A stretch of 14,634 nucleotides of DNA from contig CAZFTD010000083.1 of the NCBI GenBank assembly GCA_964521525.1, forward strand, positions 1 through 14,634, written 5' to 3'. This stretch comes from CALEUX01 sp964521525. Its GTDB lineage: Bacteria > Bacteroidota > Bacteroidia > Bacteroidales > Marinilabiliaceae. A program made the position numbers and the translations under genes. The notes under the pieces are model-generated. The model did no database searches. It saw nothing but the letters and a program-made list of their open reading frames with translations, and was not told where the DNA came from. Shown one piece after another: positions 1 through 6,937 of this stretch. Numbering within the stretch: position 1 is the stretch's first letter; every line of letters begins with the position of its first letter.

Positions 1-256
1 ATCGGAAATACTGATACAAATGGTCTTTCGGGATGTATTATAATTGTTCACAACATTGATTATGTGCAACTTAAATATTTGCATTGTTTAAAGAAATTAA
101 AAAAAACCATAAAAAGTTAAGGTTTTAACTGATGTTAAAAGCGAAGACTTCCAGTTGGGCACCAGTTGTTAGGTGTTTGTTTTTAGTTATGATCTCTTAG
201 TTTCTGGGAACTAACGTCTGATGTTTAACAGCTAAGATTTGACTATTAGTATCAAT
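1..256. other. Non-coding AT-rich tail beyond the susD terminator
   Basis: I see no convincing gene in this stretch, which lies beyond the terminator of the minus-strand operon. It contains a weak AT-rich inverted repeat (AGTTAA at 115-120, TTAACT at 125-130, 4-base loop). On the minus strand this would be followed by T-rich sequence, so it could be a weak second terminator. Positions 181-237 carry short words (GAACTAAC, TAACAGCTAAGA) that recur in another intergenic region of the window, suggesting a decayed dispersed repeat. No promoter can be assigned with confidence. Confidence 0.5.
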
Positions 257-297
257 ATAAAAAAGAGTGCAAACAGCATTAAACTATCAGCACTCTT
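257..297 (-). terminator. Intrinsic terminator of the susC-susD transcript
   Basis: Perfect 8-bp arms, AAGAGTGC at 263-270 and GCACTCTT at 290-297, enclose a 19-base loop. Read on the minus strand, the second arm runs straight into a T-tract (…CTCTTTTTTATA, down to about 257). This is the classical rho-independent layout. It lies about 70 bases after the susD stop codon, which fits the end of the PUL transcript. The loop is longer than usual, which lowers the predicted strength. Confidence 0.75.
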
Positions 298-365
298 AAA
301 TAAAAGGTTTATTCAAAAAAGATTAATCAGGTTTCAATAATAAAAGCAACTGATTATTTTTTACA

Positions 366-2384
366 TTAATAACCAGTATTTTGCCAGAATCCGGTTCCGG
401 GAGTTTCACTATAATTGGTAATTGCATCTAATTGAGCTGAAGGTATAGGCCGGTACAAATGGTAATTTTGAATTCGGCCACCCGCCTGCGCATTGTATGC
501 TCTAACTCTTGGTATTAAGGTTTTGGTACGTTTTAAATCGAACCAGCGCTGCTGCTCGCCACAGAGTTCAATGGCACGTTCGTCTAAAATGGTATTAATA
601 TCAACCGTACCCGACAAAGAGTTGTCCTTTCCCGGAATAGCACGAATACTTCGCAATTGATTTAATGTTGATAACGCGGCAGAGCTTCCGGATGTTACCA
701 ATTCGGCCTCGGCTTTAATCAGATACATTTCGGCCAATCGGAATACAATGGCATCGCGCTTTGAAATGTCGTGTGTTGGATAAAGCGGATCGTAAACATT
801 ATCTAAAAATTTCTTAATGCCCGGATAGGATTTCCATCCACCAATTGCATTATTATTAAACCTGTTATCACCATAAACACTTGAAACCGGTTTAGCTGCT
901 TCGGTAGGTAAAGCGGTGGCGGGGTCGTAACTTGTAAAAACCGGAACATCGCCGCCAGCCATAAACTGTATTCGGTAACGGTCTTTTGCCCAGGCTTGCT
1001 TAGCAATTCCTTCAGGGGAATTACCATTTAGGGGCGAGTAATATATAGCTGTATCCTGCATTAACGGATACCTTAAAGAGCTTCCGGCCAAACCAGGAAC
1101 AATGGTATAAGCTGTTAATAATGTAGCTTCGGTTCGCTGATCGGTTTCACGGTTATTTTCCAATAATCGCCATAAATAAAGCGATGGCAGGTAACGAGTA
1201 AAGCCTCTGCCGTATGGGGAGTAATGCGCAGCAACATCAACCTCTACGCCTGTTACTCTGTGTTTAATAAAAGATGTTGAGGGACCTAAAACACGAATAA
1301 AAACCGTAGCCGGAGTGGTATTCAAGTCGGGGGCACCGTTGTTCCACATTGAAACAAACATCAGCAACATAGCACTACCACCACGCCCATAACCGGTACG
1401 TGTAATTAATCCGTTATAATCAAGAGCAGCCCCACTGGTAATATTGGTTCTGTATCGTTTAGGAACAGTATTGGCCGGGCCAGAAATATCAGAAGAGTAA
1501 GTTACTCCCCAGATGGCTTCTTTGTTTTTACCAATATCTTCATTCAACATTGACCAGGTGTCAGCATAATTTTCATAAAAGGAGGCTATTCCGCTGCCAA
1601 TTACAGCCTGAGCTTCGGCTTGGGCAAGTGCATACAAATCCTTTCCATTGTAATCGGCATTGGTGGTAATGCCATTTCTTCCAAGCCATGATGCTGCATA
1701 AAGCAAAGTACGTGCTTTTAAGGCCCGTGCTGCCCATAAATGAGCGCGACCATCGGTTTTTACAACATAATTCGAGTTCTCGAAGGCAGCAATAGATTTG
1801 TCAATATCTGCCAAAATATTACCATATACAACCTCCTCCGATACACGGGTTGGGTTTGTTGAAACTGTTGTAATAGGATCACTGTTATATGGAATAGGCC
1901 CCCAAATATTAACCATGTGCAGATAATAAAATGCTCTTAAAAAATAGACTTCACCAGTGTATTGGGTTTTCAGGTTATCTGCAATAGCTTTATTAAGCGG
2001 AATGTATTTCAAGGCATTGTTACAAACATCAACAGCGGCATAGAAAGCTTCCCAATACTGGTCTAAACAGGCATTATCTGCCACGTTATCATTAAGACTC
2101 TCAGCAGTTAGATTGTACGAAGTTAGTGATTTCTGCTTATTATCGAATCCATAATAAAACAGGTCGGTTCCCATTTCTGACAAACCAAGTCCGGCTTCCT
2201 TTCCGTACCAGGTTCTTGTAAAACTATAACATGAAGCAACCAGTCCGTGAATTCCCGAAGCCGTTGAATAGGCAAGATCGGCAGTAACACCCGCCTTGTT
2301 ATCTTCCTCCAGAAAATCGGAGCAAGCAGGCATACCTAGCACCAATACTGAGGCAGCCAATATGATATATAATATTTTTTTCAT
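366..2384 (-). CDS. SusD/RagB-family outer-membrane glycan-binding lipoprotein
   Basis: Surface lipoprotein that caps the SusC transporter and binds oligosaccharides for import. The 672 residues start with a type II signal peptide (MKKILYIILAASVLVLG) ending in a lipobox-like MPAC with Cys21 as lipid anchor, followed by the acidic SDFLEED stretch. Family signatures: GEVYFLRAFYYLHMVNIWG at about 144-162 (helical TPR-like part); RLAEMYLIKAEAEL at 549-562; DERAIELCGEQQRWFDLKRT at 601-620; and the C-terminal RPIPSAQLDAI plus a final NTGY. It is somewhat longer than many SusD proteins, and the extra length seems to lie in the middle (about 300-530), where ligand loops are usually found. It begins 19 bp after the susC stop, so the two are almost certainly cotranscribed. 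A pectic ligand is inferred from the neighbouring enzymes only. Confidence 0.95.
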   Translation of the reverse strand: MKKILYIILAASVLVLGMPACSDFLEEDNKAGVTADLAYSTASGIHGLVASCYSFTRTWYGKEAGLGLSEMGTDLFYYGFDNKQKSLTSYNLTAESLNDNVADNACLDQYWEAFYAAVDVCNNALKYIPLNKAIADNLKTQYTGEVYFLRAFYYLHMVNIWGPIPYNSDPITTVSTNPTRVSEEVVYGNILADIDKSIAAFENSNYVVKTDGRAHLWAARALKARTLLYAASWLGRNGITTNADYNGKDLYALAQAEAQAVIGSGIASFYENYADTWSMLNEDIGKNKEAIWGVTYSSDISGPANTVPKRYRTNITSGAALDYNGLITRTGYGRGGSAMLLMFVSMWNNGAPDLNTTPATVFIRVLGPSTSFIKHRVTGVEVDVAAHYSPYGRGFTRYLPSLYLWRLLENNRETDQRTEATLLTAYTIVPGLAGSSLRYPLMQDTAIYYSPLNGNSPEGIAKQAWAKDRYRIQFMAGGDVPVFTSYDPATALPTEAAKPVSSVYGDNRFNNNAIGGWKSYPGIKKFLDNVYDPLYPTHDISKRDAIVFRLAEMYLIKAEAELVTSGSSAALSTLNQLRSIRAIPGKDNSLSGTVDINTILDERAIELCGEQQRWFDLKRTKTLIPRVRAYNAQAGGRIQNYHLYRPIPSAQLDAITNYSETPGTGFWQNTGY

Positions 2385-2403
2385 ATTAATAAACTTTTAA
2401 AAA

Positions 2404-5400
2404 TTAGAATTCAAGATTAACACCAAAAACCACTTGTTTGGCTAAAGGAAAACTAATGGAACCACCACGCTCAGGATCATAATTATCAATCTTGCTGAAT
2501 GTGAAAAAGTTCTTCAATGAACCATAAAATCTGACTTTATTAATTCCAACTCTATTAATTAAACCTGTTGGAAGATTGTAGCCAAGGGTAACATCCTTAA
2601 TTTTAATATAATCAGCTTTTTCGTACAACAATGCCGATCCATAACTGCCATAAGTGGTACTGGGTGCTCCTGGACTAGGAAATTTCGCTTTCGGGTTCTG
2701 TGGTGTCCAGTAATCCAAATCGCCCCAGTTGGCAGTTTCAAAATTGAGTTGAGAATTCATTTCATAGGCAATATATCCGCCCAGACGAGCGTACACAAAA
2801 ACCGACAGTGAGAAATTCTTGTAGGTTACATTGTTGTTCATCCCAAATAAGTGCTTTGGAGCACGATTATAAACCCGCTTATCGTCATCGTCTAATTTCC
2901 CATCATCGTTACGGTCAATAATTTTAATAGTACCGGGATTACCATAAGCAGCCACATATCCCAAAGTTTGGTCGGGATATCTTGCCTGCCATGCTGTTTT
3001 ATATTCTTCAAATTCGCCGATGCCCCATATACCATCAGCTTCATAATTGAAGAAGATACTAACCGGCTGTCCTACAATTTGGCCGGTTGTTCCGGTAATG
3101 TTTCGTTCAATACCGCCTGACAAACTCACAATTTTATCTTTTGATGTTGAGTAGGTCCAGTTAATATCCCACGACAAATCCTTTTGTCTAAATACCATGG
3201 TATTTAATGCTATTTCCAGACCTTGACCTTCGGTTGAGCCAATATTGGTTACCACACTTGGAAAAACAGATGATGTTGGTGCACTTTTAGGATACAACAA
3301 ATCAGATGTTTTACTGAAATAATAATCCACACTACCAGAAATCCGGTTATCAACAAAGCCAAAATCCAGACCAAGGTTAAAAGCTTCGGTGGTTTCCCAT
3401 TTCAGTTTTTCATTACCCATTTTACTTGGCAAATTACCCGGAATATCGTTGCCACCAAGGTAATAATAAGTTGTACGCTCATCAAGTGTAGGCTGGGTGT
3501 CGTAAGGATTAACAGCAGCATTACCCGATACACCCCACGATGCCCTAAGTTTCAAATTTGACAACCAGTTTATGGTTCCAGCCATAAATTCCTCTTCATT
3601 AACCCGCCATGCAGCAGCAACAGAAGGGAAATATCCCCATTTGTTACCTGGTGCCAATGTTGAAGAACCATCAGCCCGCATAGAAGCGGTAAGTAAGTAT
3701 CTGTCCATCAACGTGTAATTTAAACGACCAAAGTAAGATAATATGGCTGATTTTGTGTAAGCACTACTGATAGGATTGGGAGAAATAATTTTCGACACAT
3801 CATAAAATGCACTTTTGTAATAATGTTCGCGCCCGGCGTCACCTTGAATCATATTTTGTTCATACACATTTTGTTTTGCACTACTGCCCAATAAAGCCGT
3901 AATATTATGAAATCCAGCATTAATAGTATAGTTCAAAGTATTATCCCAGGTATAACCCGTTCTGTTCACATATTCGGATGAAATATAACTGGTTCCCGGC
4001 GATTGGTAACGGGCCACACTTTCATAATCCTGATAGACGCCAGTTCGGATGTTGCTACGATCGAGGGCAAACATGGTTTTCAATGTCAGGTTTTTAACTG
4101 GAGTTACCTCAAGATAACTATTACCAAAAAACCTGGTGGTTTCAATATTTCTTTGGAAAGCGCCATCAACTTCGTCCAGTAATGGATTGGCATGAGCCAA
4201 ATAACGAGGGTTAGGAGTCTTAATTATTTCGCCCTCTTTTGTATAGGCGTGGGCAATGGTAGTTAATTTTAATCCCTGACCAAAAACACTGGAGTTGCGG
4301 CTATCATGATCACGATAGGTGTACATCATATTGGCACCAATTTTAAACATGGAGCTTATTTTATGATCAACATTTACCCGTACATTATAGCGGTCCATCT
4401 TGTCATTTTTCATTAGACCTTCTTCAAACATAGTTCCCAACGAAATATTAAACGTAGTATTATCAGAACCACCCGATACCGACGCTTCATAATTCTGTGT
4501 TAATCCATTTTGAAGAATAATATCCAGCCAGTCGGTATACGACCCATTTCTATAAACTTCTATTTCAGTCCAGTCGGCCATACTAAATGTCAATTCCTGC
4601 TCAGGAGTAATGTTGCTGGTACCCCACTGAGGATTATAGTTTGCCGTTCCCCATCTGGCTGCATCGGCCTCGGCAGCATAGTTGGCCTTATCGATTAGGC
4701 GCTGCACTTCTTTTTTGCCATACATAACCTGCGGCACATGTGTAGGAATATTGGATGAGATGTATGAGCTAAGATTAACCCTTGTTTTACCGGCTGCACC
4801 ACGTTTTGTCGTAATAATAATTACACCGTTAGCACCACGTGTTCCGTAAATAGCAGTAGAAGAGGCATCTTTCAATATATCCATCGACTCAATATCGGAT
4901 GGGTTAATATCAACAGTGGAGCCATACTCTACCCCATCAACAAGTATTAACGGAGCATTGGAAGCACGAATAGAACGGGTACCCCTTACAGTAATACTTA
5001 CACCAGAGCCAGCCTGACCGTCACTCTGTGAAAGATTAACACCAGGAACCCGACCCTGAATAGCCTGCATGGCATTGCTGGTTGTTACCTTGGTAATCTC
5101 TTCCGATTTTACAGTAGTAACCGATCCAGTAAGGTCTCTTCTGCGCACCACACCGTAACCTATGGCTACTATTTCATCCAGCCCTATGGAACTTTCGGCC
5201 ATGGTAACATTAATGTTAGTTTGACTACCAACTGCAATTTCCTGGTCGGTAAAACCAATAAACCGGAACACAAGAACGGCCTGCGAAGGATTGTCAACCA
5301 GGAGCTGGTAGTTGCCATCAATATCGGTAACAGTGCCAATTGTTGTTCCTTTAACAATTATATTAACTCCCGGCAATGCGTCCCCATTGGTAGCCACAAC

Positions 5401-5499
5401 AGTACCACGAATTAATCTGCTTTCCTGGGCAACCATTGATAAAGCAATGGTCCAAATCCCAAAAAGCATCAGCAATCGTAAGAATTTTCTTTTTTTCAT
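2404..5499 (-). CDS. SusC/RagA-family TonB-linked outer-membrane transporter
   Basis: TonB-dependent beta-barrel that imports the oligosaccharides captured by the SusD partner. The 1031 residues contain: signal peptide (about 1-25, ending SMVAQ); carboxypeptidase-D regulatory-like domain (about 28-105, with GTVVATNGDALPGVNIIVKG); the SusC-family linker DEIVAIGYG (108-116); plug domain (about 120-235, with VRGTRSIRASNAPLILVDG and DILKDASSTAIYGTRGANGV); then the barrel. A Ca-binding-like loop DRNDDGKLDDDDKR sits at about 862-875, and the chain ends in the aromatic VNLEF expected of outer-membrane barrels. There is no N-terminal STN domain, so signalling to an anti-sigma factor is not expected; this fits control by the neighbouring HTCS. 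It is separated from the upstream acetylesterase gene by 515 bp and probably has its own promoter there. Substrate specificity is inferred from context. Confidence 0.96.
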   Translation of the reverse strand: MKKRKFLRLLMLFGIWTIALSMVAQESRLIRGTVVATNGDALPGVNIIVKGTTIGTVTDIDGNYQLLVDNPSQAVLVFRFIGFTDQEIAVGSQTNINVTMAESSIGLDEIVAIGYGVVRRRDLTGSVTTVKSEEITKVTTSNAMQAIQGRVPGVNLSQSDGQAGSGVSITVRGTRSIRASNAPLILVDGVEYGSTVDINPSDIESMDILKDASSTAIYGTRGANGVIIITTKRGAAGKTRVNLSSYISSNIPTHVPQVMYGKKEVQRLIDKANYAAEADAARWGTANYNPQWGTSNITPEQELTFSMADWTEIEVYRNGSYTDWLDIILQNGLTQNYEASVSGGSDNTTFNISLGTMFEEGLMKNDKMDRYNVRVNVDHKISSMFKIGANMMYTYRDHDSRNSSVFGQGLKLTTIAHAYTKEGEIIKTPNPRYLAHANPLLDEVDGAFQRNIETTRFFGNSYLEVTPVKNLTLKTMFALDRSNIRTGVYQDYESVARYQSPGTSYISSEYVNRTGYTWDNTLNYTINAGFHNITALLGSSAKQNVYEQNMIQGDAGREHYYKSAFYDVSKIISPNPISSAYTKSAILSYFGRLNYTLMDRYLLTASMRADGSSTLAPGNKWGYFPSVAAAWRVNEEEFMAGTINWLSNLKLRASWGVSGNAAVNPYDTQPTLDERTTYYYLGGNDIPGNLPSKMGNEKLKWETTEAFNLGLDFGFVDNRISGSVDYYFSKTSDLLYPKSAPTSSVFPSVVTNIGSTEGQGLEIALNTMVFRQKDLSWDINWTYSTSKDKIVSLSGGIERNITGTTGQIVGQPVSIFFNYEADGIWGIGEFEEYKTAWQARYPDQTLGYVAAYGNPGTIKIIDRNDDGKLDDDDKRVYNRAPKHLFGMNNNVTYKNFSLSVFVYARLGGYIAYEMNSQLNFETANWGDLDYWTPQNPKAKFPSPGAPSTTYGSYGSALLYEKADYIKIKDVTLGYNLPTGLINRVGINKVRFYGSLKNFFTFSKIDNYDPERGGSISFPLAKQVVFGVNLEF

Positions 5500-5594
5500 A
5501 GTTGATTTTTGTATTAAGGCATAAACTGATTATGTATTTAAATAGTAAGAGATTATTTCATCTGTTAATAATTTATTCTTTTAAGGTCAGATTG

Positions 5595-5615
5595 CCTGCC
5601 CCGATTTATCAGGGG
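5595..5615. repeat. Short GC-rich hairpin, possible dispersed intergenic repeat
   Basis: CCCC at 5599-5602 and GGGG at 5612-5615 surround GATTTATCA, and CCTG (5595-5598) can alternatively pair with CAGG (5610-5613). This GC-rich block stands out in an AT-rich intergenic region. Similar CCCCGAT…GGGG sequences are, as far as I recall, frequent between genes in some Bacteroidota, but I cannot verify copy number here. Its role is unknown. Confidence 0.35.
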
Positions 5616-5641
5616 AACTCGCCAATAATCGTTCGTCTGTG

Positions 5642-5658
5642 TGTCGAAACATTCGACA
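5642..5658. promoter_or_regulatory. Perfect 17-bp inverted repeat upstream of susC
   Basis: TGTCGAA (5642-5648), ACA, TTCGACA (5652-5658). Both 7-bp arms match perfectly with a 3-bp centre. It lies about 143 bp before the susC start codon. No T-tract follows on either strand, so a terminator is unlikely. A protein-binding operator or a leader-RNA hairpin is more plausible. No binding protein can be named. Confidence 0.45.
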
Positions 5659-5811
5659 TGGCTCGTTTCAGGAATTTGAACAAGCATTTTTATTCGTTGA
5701 CAAAGAAGAATTTTCGTTCAAATTCTCAGATTTGGATGTCCATTAAGGAAAGATCAGAATCAGATTTTACTTTTAACTTAGGTTAACTTTTTTAAGTGCA
5801 ATTTAAGAACT

Positions 5812-5825
5812 CATGTGTATACATG
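5812..5825. repeat. Small inverted repeat CATGT-GTAT-ACATG
   Basis: Five-base arms CATGT (5812-5816) and ACATG (5821-5825) flank GTAT. The arms are short enough to be chance. It is listed because it lies next to the larger dyad at 5839-5906 in the same susC upstream region. Confidence 0.25.
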
Positions 5826-5838
5826 TGGTAGAAAAACT

Positions 5839-5906
5839 ATCAGAAAAACAGCTATAAATTGACAATTTGCAATCTCACAAAAAAACTATTACCTTGTTTT
5901 TCTGAT
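5839..5906 (-). promoter_or_regulatory. Nested inverted repeats between acetylesterase gene and susC
   Basis: ATCAGAAAAACA (5839-5850) is the exact reverse complement of TGTTTTTCTGAT (5895-5906): a perfect 12-bp dyad with a 44-base interior. The interior holds a second perfect dyad, AAATTG-A-CAATTT (5856-5868). On the minus-strand RNA this would form a 12-bp stem closing a loop with its own hairpin, followed by AGTTTTTC. It starts about 109 bases after the acetylesterase stop. It could be a weak terminator or attenuator separating enzyme genes from susC-susD, or a structured susC leader. The symmetry is directly visible; the role is inference. Confidence 0.45.
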
Positions 5907-6014
5907 GTTTAAAAATAATTATTTAAAAAGCATGATTAATTTGTGCGCATTTTATTGAACTGCTTCACATTTTGAGCTATGAACTAACAGCTAAGAACCT
6001 TCTGCCTACTTAAA

Positions 6015-6770
6015 CTAATCTTTAAGATACATTCCCAATGCAGGGATTTTCTCTCTTATTTGCGCAGCCACCATATCGCATATTCTAAAAGCACCGTATG
6101 CCGACAAGTGAGTATCATCAACAATTGGCTTTTCCAAATGCTGATATTCAGTAGTATCAATATGCAGATAAAGCAGCTTTGATTTTTCCGGTCCTATCTG
6201 CTCCAATAGTTGTCTGGAGGTTTTATGAAGGTCAAATAAAACTGTGTTTGTTTCTATGGCAACTTTTCTAACCGCATCGGGATATTGGCCATGCGTATCA
6301 TAAAACCGGCCTTCATCGTTAAAACGCCTGCGAACAATAGGTGTTGCCAAAACAGGTATGGCTCCTTTTTGCCGAACATCCTTAACAAAACGCATCAGAT
6401 TTTTGGTATAATCTGTTTCTGCAGCAGCATATCGCTTTGGATCTTCCGATTTGGCATCGTTATGTCCAAATTCAATGAGCACATAATCTCCTGTCATTAC
6501 CTTACTCATCAACGAATCCCATCGGCCTTCGTCGATAAAACTTTTTGTACTGCGCCCGTTTACAGCGTGATTTTCTATTCTTACCCCTTGTTTAAAATAT
6601 AATGGCATAATCTGCCCCCACCCTTTTTCTGGATTTCCGGTTCTATAGGGTTTATCGGCTACCGTAGAATCGCCGGCTAAAAAAATGGTTATTTCATTGC
6701 CAGGTGCAGTTGAACTAACCAACACCATTACTAATGCCATTGAAAGTAAGTAGATAAACCTTTTTTTCAC
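6015..6770 (-). CDS. Rhamnogalacturonan acetylesterase-type GDSL/SGNH hydrolase (CE12-like)
   Basis: Serine esterase expected to remove acetyl groups from pectin, most likely from rhamnogalacturonan I. The 251-residue length fits a single SGNH domain. Block I GDSTVADKP supplies nucleophile Ser35; NGRSTKSF supplies Gly72; GHND supplies Asn104; DDTHLS near the C-terminus gives Asp218 and His221 (DxxH). The N-terminus KKRFIYLLSMALVMVLVSSTAPG is a signal peptide without a lipobox, so the protein is probably periplasmic or secreted. The start codon is GTG (6768-6770); the next Met is residue 11, inside the signal peptide, so the GTG start is preferred. A weak hairpin (CAATA-GAT-TATTG, 6770-6782) abuts the start. 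The CE8, GH28 and GH43 neighbours support a pectic substrate. The exact acetylated sugar is not certain. Confidence 0.9.
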   Translation of the reverse strand: MKKRFIYLLSMALVMVLVSSTAPGNEITIFLAGDSTVADKPYRTGNPEKGWGQIMPLYFKQGVRIENHAVNGRSTKSFIDEGRWDSLMSKVMTGDYVLIEFGHNDAKSEDPKRYAAAETDYTKNLMRFVKDVRQKGAIPVLATPIVRRRFNDEGRFYDTHGQYPDAVRKVAIETNTVLFDLHKTSRQLLEQIGPEKSKLLYLHIDTTEYQHLEKPIVDDTHLSAYGAFRICDMVAAQIREKIPALGMYLKD

Positions 6771-6797
6771 AATAGATTATTGAAGGTGTGTTAAAAA

Positions 6798-6925
6798 AGG
6801 CTGTCTAAAAAGTTATCAAACTCAATCTTTTCCCTTTGTGTTACTTAGTGTGTACTATGTTTCCCTTTGTGGTTCAACTATTTAATTTTATCGCAAAGGG
6901 GCACTAAGGACTTTTTAAACAGCCT
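6798..6925. mobile_element. MITE-like intergenic element with 16-bp terminal inverted repeats
   Basis: The left end (6798-6813, AGGCTGTCTAAAAAGT) and right end (6910-6925, ACTTTTTAAACAGCCT) are reverse complements with one mismatch in 16 bases, enclosing 96 bp. Inside, TTTCCCTTTGTG occurs twice as a direct repeat (6829-6840, 6860-6871), and CTTAGTG (6844-6850) is mirrored by CACTAAG (6902-6908). No reading frame is present. The architecture resembles a miniature inverted-repeat transposable element or a palindromic intergenic repeat. No target-site duplication is evident. As a transcript it could fold into a long stem between the GH28 and acetylesterase genes. Confidence 0.55.
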
Positions 6926-6937
6926 CTTGAAAAATTA

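Larger units (their letters stand above)
5500..6014. promoter_or_regulatory. 515-bp susC upstream region rich in dyad symmetry
   Basis: I see no credible gene here. A 94-codon plus-strand frame (5502-5786) resembles nothing I know and overlaps several inverted repeats. The region separates the enzyme genes from susC-susD and should hold the susC promoter and leader. I could not find a full match to the Bacteroidota -7 consensus TAnnTTTG on the minus strand, so no promoter is assigned. Four dyads are listed separately: around 5595-5615, 5642-5658, 5812-5825 and 5839-5906. Positions 5974-5999 carry GAACTAAC and TAACAGCTAAGA, words also found near 208-237. Confidence 0.5.

Noticed and set aside
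115..130. AGTTAA-GGTT-TTAACT hairpin as a second terminator
   Set aside because: It is an AU-only 6-bp stem with an interrupted T-rich tail, and a much stronger terminator already lies at 257-297.
5502..5786. 94-codon plus-strand frame in the susC upstream gap
   Set aside because: It has no recognisable domain, overlaps the susC start and several inverted repeats, and has no promoter or ribosome-binding context. It is most likely a chance frame.
6829..6871. Two TTTCCCTTTGTG copies as a CRISPR-like array
   Set aside because: There are only two 12-bp copies, with no third repeat, no regular spacer and no cas genes. They are better explained as sub-repeats of the MITE-like element.
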